This document shows, piece by piece, positions 59,252-64,000 of a stretch of 64,000 bases of DNA; the first letter of the stretch is position 1; each line of letters begins with the position of its first letter. The notes under the pieces were generated by a model that had not been told where the DNA came from, did not search any database, and worked only from the letters and a program-made list of their open reading frames with translations. Made by a program: the position numbers and the translations under genes. The DNA is from Gemmatimonadaceae bacterium. Its GTDB lineage: Bacteria; Gemmatimonadota; Gemmatimonadetes; Gemmatimonadales; Gemmatimonadaceae. The DNA lies in the NCBI GenBank assembly GCA_035633115.1, contig DASQFN010000079.1:186001-250000 (forward strand), given 5' to 3'.

Positions 59252-60514
59252 ATGACTGACACGCAACATCTGGATCGCTCACGGGTTCTCGGCACAGCGC
59301 AGATCCGGTCACATTTCCCTTCGCTCGATCGCCTGCACAACGGTCAACCTGTCGCTTATTTCGATGGACCCGGCGGAACACAGGTGCCGAGGCGCGTCGC
59401 GGACGCGGTAGTCGAGTACCTGTATCACCACAACGCGAACACCGAATGGGCGTACCCAACCAGCATCGAGACTGATGCTGCGCTCCTGTTCGCGCGCCAG
59501 GCGCTCGCTGATTTCCTGAATGCATCACCGGCCGAGATCGTCTTCGGCGCGAACATGACGACGCTCACGTTTCACCTCTCGAGAGCACTTGGTCGCCGGC
59601 TCTCGGCCGGCGACGAGATCATAGTCACCGAGCTCGACCATCATGCGAACATCGATCCGTGGGTGGAGCTGGCGAAGGAGCGGGGTCTTTGTATTCGCAT
59701 GGTGAGGATGATTCCGGAAACCGGCCAGCTCGACTGGGATGATTTCAGCCGGCAGCTCAACGCGAGGACGAGGATCGTCGCGATGGGCGCTGCTTCGAAT
59801 GCGCTCGGCACGATCAACGACGTGCGCGCCGCCACCGAAATGGCTCATGAAACGGGTGCGATGATGTTCGTCGATGCCGTTCATTACGCACCGCATTGCC
59901 TGCCCGACGTCCGCGCGATTGGCTGCGACTTCCTTGCCTGCTCGGCATACAAATTCAACGGTCCGCACATCGGCATTCTCTACGGTCGGAATGACTTGCT
60001 CGAGGCGACCGACTTTCCGAGGCTTCGTCCGGCTCACCAAACGGGACCGGAGAAAGCAGAAACCGGCACGCTCAATCATGAGGGAATCATAGGCGCCGCG
60101 GCCGCGGTGGACTTCTTTTCATCGCTGACGAGCGCCGGGGAGACAAGACGCGAGCATCTGCAGCTGGTGTTCGATGAGCTCCACCAGCGAAGCTCGAGAC
60201 TGGTGCGCGGGCTCTGGGACGGGCTTTCGTCGATAGGCGGAGTCCGTGTGTACGGTCCGCCGCCCGGAGTGGAGCGAACACCGACCGTAGCTTTCACGGT
60301 GGACGGTATTAATTCGAGAGAAGTCGCGCGCGGTCTTGCAGAGCGCGGAGTGTTCTGCTCGCACGGTGACTTCTACGCGATGACGGTTGTCGATCGACTC
60401 GGCCTTGCAGGAGAAGGTCTCGTGCGCGCCGGCTGCGCGATGTACACCACGAGAGAAGAGGTGGGCCGCCTGCTCGAGGCGGTGAGATCAATCTGCCGCA
60501 GTAGAGCGATGTAA
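59252..60514 (+). CDS. Cysteine desulfurase-like class V aminotransferase (TIGR01976-type)
   Basis: A 420-aa PLP enzyme of fold type I. The PLP Lys is in CSAYKFNGPHIG; FDGPGGTQVP and VTELDHHANIDPW bind cofactor; and GVFCSHGDFYA matches the Cys-containing motif of the VC1184-like branch rather than the SufS C-terminal RAGHHCAQP loop. Desulfurase activity is therefore plausible but the substrate may differ. It is distant from the suf cluster. It is convergent with the creatininase gene, with only 16 bases between. Confidence 0.86.
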   Translation: MTDTQHLDRSRVLGTAQIRSHFPSLDRLHNGQPVAYFDGPGGTQVPRRVADAVVEYLYHHNANTEWAYPTSIETDAALLFARQALADFLNASPAEIVFGANMTTLTFHLSRALGRRLSAGDEIIVTELDHHANIDPWVELAKERGLCIRMVRMIPETGQLDWDDFSRQLNARTRIVAMGAASNALGTINDVRAATEMAHETGAMMFVDAVHYAPHCLPDVRAIGCDFLACSAYKFNGPHIGILYGRNDLLEATDFPRLRPAHQTGPEKAETGTLNHEGIIGAAAAVDFFSSLTSAGETRREHLQLVFDELHQRSSRLVRGLWDGLSSIGGVRVYGPPPGVERTPTVAFTVDGINSREVARGLAERGVFCSHGDFYAMTVVDRLGLAGEGLVRAGCAMYTTREEVGRLLEAVRSICRSRAM

Positions 60515-60515
60515 G

Positions 60516-60547
60516 CTCCGCAGTCCGCAGTTACTCCGCAGTCCGCA
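60516..60547. repeat. Direct repeat of CTCCGCAGTCCGCA
   Basis: Two near-identical 15-base copies (60516-60530, 60534-60548) in the junction of convergent genes. The second copy encodes the last residues of the creatininase-family protein on the minus strand. The word also appears in the dyad at 40053-40094. Confidence 0.6.
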
Positions 60548-61310
60548 ATTCGTACATGTCTCCGAGATCAGCTGCGGCGAGCTCGACGAGAAATCCGGCG
60601 ATCTTTTCAGTAACGGCATCGAGAAACCTGACTCCCTTTTCCGCTGATGCCGCAGCCGGATTCCCAACGCCGGTATCCTCCGTCACCCGTGTCCACTCGC
60701 GCGGAGCCCAGGCCCATCCCTCCCGAAATGCTTTTACTTTGAACGTGCGCGCCTTCCCTTCGCCCGCTTCTGATAACGGAAGCACCAGATCGGGGCGGAT
60801 GTGCAGCATCGCGCTCGTCTCCAGCTCACCGCCGTGATCACCGGGTTCGTCGAAGTACGGCTTCGGATCGACGCAGCTCCACCAGTTGATGGTCGACATG
60901 AAAACGCCACTCGCCAGTTGCAACTCGCGGATCATCTGCCTGAAATCATTCCCACCATGGCCATTCAGAACTACGAGCTTCCTGATTCCCTGTGCTTCCA
61001 GTGAATGGGCGACGTCCGACAGAACCGCTGCCTGAGTACTTGGGTTCATGTTGATGCACAGCCGGATGTTGAGCTGACCGGTGTTCACGCCGAAAGGAAT
61101 CTCGGGCAGAACTATGACGCGGGTCCCCGCTTCCCATGCGCGTCGCCCGGCTTCGCGAGCTACGTAAGCGCTTTCGTGGTTGTCGGTGCCGTAGGGCAGG
61201 TGGAAGTTGTGGGCTTCCGTTGCACCCCATGGGAGCACGGCGACTTCGTAGTCCGTCGCGCGCGCCGTCTTCCACGTCACCTCACTCAACAGCCAGGGCT
61301 CACCAGGCAC
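60531..61310 (-). CDS. Creatininase-family amidohydrolase
   Basis: A 259-aa metalloenzyme of the creatininase/mycofactocin MftE/FAPy-deaminase fold. The metal ligands Glu32, His34 and Asp43 are in GATEAHNFHLPYGTDNHE; VVLNGHGGNDFR gives the next His and GDHGGELETSAML the Glu. Family members open cyclic amides, so candidate substrates include creatinine-like or FAPy compounds; none is certain. No mycofactocin genes are nearby. The stop codon lies inside a short repeat. Confidence 0.88.
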   Translation of the reverse strand: MPGEPWLLSEVTWKTARATDYEVAVLPWGATEAHNFHLPYGTDNHESAYVAREAGRRAWEAGTRVIVLPEIPFGVNTGQLNIRLCINMNPSTQAAVLSDVAHSLEAQGIRKLVVLNGHGGNDFRQMIRELQLASGVFMSTINWWSCVDPKPYFDEPGDHGGELETSAMLHIRPDLVLPLSEAGEGKARTFKVKAFREGWAWAPREWTRVTEDTGVGNPAAASAEKGVRFLDAVTEKIAGFLVELAAADLGDMYELRTAE

Positions 61311-61482
61311 GGCAGATCCGGTAGGGGGAAATACGCCATCTGTCTCGCGAAACGATCAAAAAACTGATCCGTAGGGATTCAAAGTGGCACTGCGCGATGT
61401 AAGATATGGGTGCGTCTGATCGGGGGCGATCAACTGAGCCCGATTGGACACCGACCACCTCTCTTCCTCCCGGATGGACAAC

Positions 61483-61743
61483 ATGGATTTCCTCACCTGG
61501 ATAATCGTCGGACTAGTGGCGGGTCTCCTTGCATCACTCGTGATGGGCGGTACAGGGCTCGGAATTATCGGTGACATCATAATCGGGATCTGCGGAGCTT
61601 TCGTCGGCGGTTGGGTGTTTGGGATGCTGAGCATCACGAACCCGCTGAGCGGGCTTCCGGGGACCATCCTCGTCGCGTTTGTCGGGGCGCTGCTCCTTCT
61701 GGGCATTATCCGTCTGCTGCGGAGGCCAGGGCAAAACCTGTGA
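61483..61743 (+). CDS. GlsB/YeaQ/YmgE-family small membrane protein
   Basis: An 86-aa membrane protein of the transglycosylase-associated/GlsB family with three helices (FLTWIIVGLVAGLLASLVMGG, IIGDIIIGICGAFVGGWVFGM, TILVAFVGALLLLGIIRLLRR). Family members are induced by stress and have no settled biochemical role. The start could be ATG 61474 (three residues earlier), but ATG 61483 gives the standard MDFLTWIIVG-type N-terminus. Confidence 0.85.
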   Translation: MDFLTWIIVGLVAGLLASLVMGGTGLGIIGDIIIGICGAFVGGWVFGMLSITNPLSGLPGTILVAFVGALLLLGIIRLLRRPGQNL

Positions 61744-61842
61744 CGAACGGATTGACCGGATTGGAACTGATCAGCAACAACCACGTGAGATCGGATTCAT
61801 TTCTCCTTTGATTGTCTGATCCGTTCCAGCCCGCTGTTTGGC

Positions 61843-64000
61843 CTAGAACCTCGCTTCTACGTAGAGATTCGTTCTGATCTTCTTTTCGGGATATATGCCG
61901 CGCGCCACATCGAAGCGGACGAGTCCATCCATGAATGAGACACCAGCGCCAACGCCGCTCAGCGGCCGACCGGGGCTCTTCCAGTCATCCCGGCTCCCTG
62001 CCCATCCGAGATCTCCGAAGATCACAGGGCGGGCGCCCACGAAGCTCGACCCCAGCTCGGCACGAGTCAGCCAGTACGCATCTCCGATGGCCGCACCCGC
62101 GCGCTGGCCGCGAACCGTCTGAGTCCCGCCGAGATACCAGAGCCGCTGCACGGGCATCGTTCCGCCCGAGGTGCCGGCGCCGACGGTGAGCGCGCCGTCG
62201 AGCCGCGGTCCCAGTCCATGAGTCACCGTTGCGTCGAACATTCCGCGGGCGTAGTCGAAATCACCGGCCGCGCCTTCGACCTTCACGCTTCCAAAAGTCC
62301 TGAGACCGTGTGGGTCCAGTCCACGTGATCCATGTCTCTCGAGCGCGAGGCCCACGACGTTCCCGCGAGTCGCGCGGATGTTGTCCGTGAATCCTTTTGA
62401 GCCGAAGGTCTTGGCGAGCGAGAAGTCCGTTTGCTTGCTCACATCACCATGATGCTCGGCGAACAGCCGCCATGTTCCGGACGTGGAATCGTTTCGCGCT
62501 CCGGTCAGCTCGATGCCGGTCGTACGATAGTAGAAGCCTTCGTCGCGACCGAAAAGAAGCGCCGAGAGTGAGCTGCCAAACGAGAACGGGTCCGCAAAAT
62601 CGTTGGCCGACGCAAGACGGCGGTATGCGCCGACGCCGATCGTATTTCGTCCGTCACTCCGCGAGAGACCGAGCTCTCCAGTGGGAGTAACATCTGACGT
62701 CCCGATGCGCGCTAACGCTCTCGCCGTGTACCCCGCGCCTAGACTCTGACGAACCGCAAGTCCTGTGGAAAGTCCTTCGATTCGATTGTACCTCGTGAGT
62801 CCGAGCCCATAAGTGAACACCGGCTTTTGCGGTATGAACCCCGGTTGTGCTCCCAGCGTCAGCGCTTCGGCGATGAGCGCATCGCGTTCCGATACGCCGA
62901 ACACTTCTTCTCCTTCGTCATAGATCGACTTCGGCAGTTCAGGAGAGACCGCCAGCTTCGTCGTGTCGCAGGGTACTTGAGTAACAATCGAAAGCGTTCC
63001 TTCGAACCTTGTGGAAGTTCGCGACCGGCTGTTCGACAAGTCCTTGCACGCCTCGCGTCTCCTCTGTCGGCGGAAAGCGCGCGACGTGGAATCCTGCGCC
63101 GTATCGATCGCTGCGATCTGCGGCAGAGGCGGCAGGCTGCCGTTGACGCTCGCGTACTTGAAGCTCTGCTCGAGCTTGAAGGGGACGTGCATGAATCCGG
63201 CTTGCGCTTCGCCTTCGAGGCCCTGCAGCCGCGGCATCCAGAACCGCCCTTCATGAAGGCCGTATTCGATCGTGATTGCGTTCACCTTTGCGGTCATCGG
63301 TGTCATCAATGCCTTCACCCATTTCGGCGGCTTGTCATCGTCGTCATCTGCCTCTTCGTCGGCCTTCGCCCAGATGTCGAGAGGCTCTGCAAGCCGGAAA
63401 ACCGCGCGCACGAGACGCGACGAGCCCATATCGAACCACAGTGAGCCAAGTGCGACGTTCCATTTCGGCTCGCGTGGACGCACAATGAGCTCGCGAAGCT
63501 GGATTCTAGTCCCGCTCGAGAGCTGGAAGCTCACTGAGTCCCCGGTCGCGTAGGTGTAGTAGGCTTCTGCCCCGTTTGCGAGCGGATGGATGATCTCGCT
63601 CTCGCTGACATCTGCCTTTGCGAGACCCGATCCGACCCAGAGAGATTCACGTCCTGGGAAATACGGGATTGCGACTCCTTCGTCGCCGATTTCCGAATCA
63701 CCGGCGCCTTCGAGCATCGGCATCACAGTCCGCCTGCCGAGTACCTGGACCAGGACCGGTGACCCGCGGCTCCAGACGACTCGCGCGGCGCGCTCGTGTC
63801 GCATCAATAACCGGTCGCGCCCGATTCGCTTGAACCCCATCCCTACTGACATGCGCTCGTATGCGGTCGCGTCGTATCCGCGGAGCGCCGTGTCCTGCTC
63901 GAGCCGCGCGACACGAGCGGCAGCAAGGAGAGTCCGCGCACCAGCGTCGCGGAACGCGGTCGCCAGCCGTGCCGGCGTCAAAGGAATTCGTTTGGCGACC
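61843..64000 (-). CDS. Outer-membrane barrel protein, 5' end outside window
   Basis: A partial gene of about 719 codons. The reading frame runs to the window edge, so an apparent TTG start at 63981 is not trusted. The N-terminal half has a soluble region with SYRSLRGYD-like and YERMSVGMGFKRIGRDRLLMRHERAARVVW text. The middle contains an acidic stretch (AKADEEADDDDDKPPKWV). The C-terminal half is a beta-barrel ending in NLYVEARF, a typical C-terminal Phe. It resembles DUF5686-like or surface-antigen (BamA/TamA-fold) proteins of Gemmatimonadota; an exact family is not claimed. Confidence 0.72.
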   Translation of the reverse strand, partial: VAKRIPLTPARLATAFRDAGARTLLAAARVARLEQDTALRGYDATAYERMSVGMGFKRIGRDRLLMRHERAARVVWSRGSPVLVQVLGRRTVMPMLEGAGDSEIGDEGVAIPYFPGRESLWVGSGLAKADVSESEIIHPLANGAEAYYTYATGDSVSFQLSSGTRIQLRELIVRPREPKWNVALGSLWFDMGSSRLVRAVFRLAEPLDIWAKADEEADDDDDKPPKWVKALMTPMTAKVNAITIEYGLHEGRFWMPRLQGLEGEAQAGFMHVPFKLEQSFKYASVNGSLPPLPQIAAIDTAQDSTSRAFRRQRRREACKDLSNSRSRTSTRFEGTLSIVTQVPCDTTKLAVSPELPKSIYDEGEEVFGVSERDALIAEALTLGAQPGFIPQKPVFTYGLGLTRYNRIEGLSTGLAVRQSLGAGYTARALARIGTSDVTPTGELGLSRSDGRNTIGVGAYRRLASANDFADPFSFGSSLSALLFGRDEGFYYRTTGIELTGARNDSTSGTWRLFAEHHGDVSKQTDFSLAKTFGSKGFTDNIRATRGNVVGLALERHGSRGLDPHGLRTFGSVKVEGAAGDFDYARGMFDATVTHGLGPRLDGALTVGAGTSGGTMPVQRLWYLGGTQTVRGQRAGAAIGDAYWLTRAELGSSFVGARPVIFGDLGWAGSRDDWKSPGRPLSGVGAGVSFMDGLVRFDVARGIYPEKKIRTNLYVEARF

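Noticed and set aside
1-64000. CRISPR arrays, rRNA, tRNA, phage or IS elements
   Set aside because: No regularly spaced repeats, no recognisable tRNA or rRNA, and no transposase, integrase or capsid-like protein was found by reading.

Overview
The window looks like a chromosome segment from a GC-rich, diderm soil or aquatic bacterium, most likely a Gemmatimonadota member. This is an inference. It rests on the many lipobox lipoproteins, outer-membrane barrel proteins, a DUF5916 protein, a BlaI/M56 pair, a Ser/Thr kinase fused to TolB-like and TPR domains, and frequent GTG/TTG starts. I found no rRNA, tRNA, CRISPR array, transposase or phage module. Coding density is high and no gap exceeds about 260 bases.

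Layout, left to right. Positions 1-16575 hold the tail of a WD40/TolB-like protein, a GH20 hexosaminidase, a BlaI-M56 peptidase-hydrolase operon behind a clear promoter/operator, a YkuD-type transpeptidase with a structured leader, a lipid-anchored truncated hemoglobin, two GNAT enzymes, a PLP dehydratase, an MFS carrier with YjbQ, a P-loop ATPase, a serine hydrolase, and a pair of exported proteins. Positions 16608-27774 hold a DUF5916 barrel protein, a mismatch glycosylase, a multicopper oxidase with an internally duplicated cytochrome c, ThpR, three lipoproteins with terminators, an NTF2-like lipoprotein and an FHA protein.

Positions 27758-34620 carry a complete SUF Fe-S assembly system. 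sufB-sufC-sufD is transcribed leftward, and a Rieske protein with sufS, then sufU, rightward. A small membrane-protein/XRE-regulator pair with its own palindromic promoter sits inside the cluster. Positions 34676-45553 hold an unknown GWxTD-like protein, a MOT1-type molybdate carrier, a NatAB-like ABC exporter, a bacilliredoxin, signal peptidase I next to a histone-tail-like SWIB protein, endonuclease IV, and two exported proteins.

The most distinctive locus is 45620-52065. It is a tight four-gene operon encoding P5C dehydrogenase, cyanophycin synthetase, a shorter CphA paralogue lacking the ATP-grasp domain and the Mur P-loop, and cyanophycinase. It suggests a nitrogen-storage polymer cycle (Asp/Arg) coupled to glutamate formation, with an undescribed-looking accessory protein. 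To its right lie a VapBC toxin-antitoxin pair with a repeat-rich AT-rich operator, another GNAT, an amidohydrolase, a CPBP protease, an HXXEE membrane protein, the TPR kinase, a second class-V aminotransferase-fold enzyme, a creatininase-family hydrolase, a GlsB-type membrane protein and a partial outer-membrane barrel protein cut by the window end.
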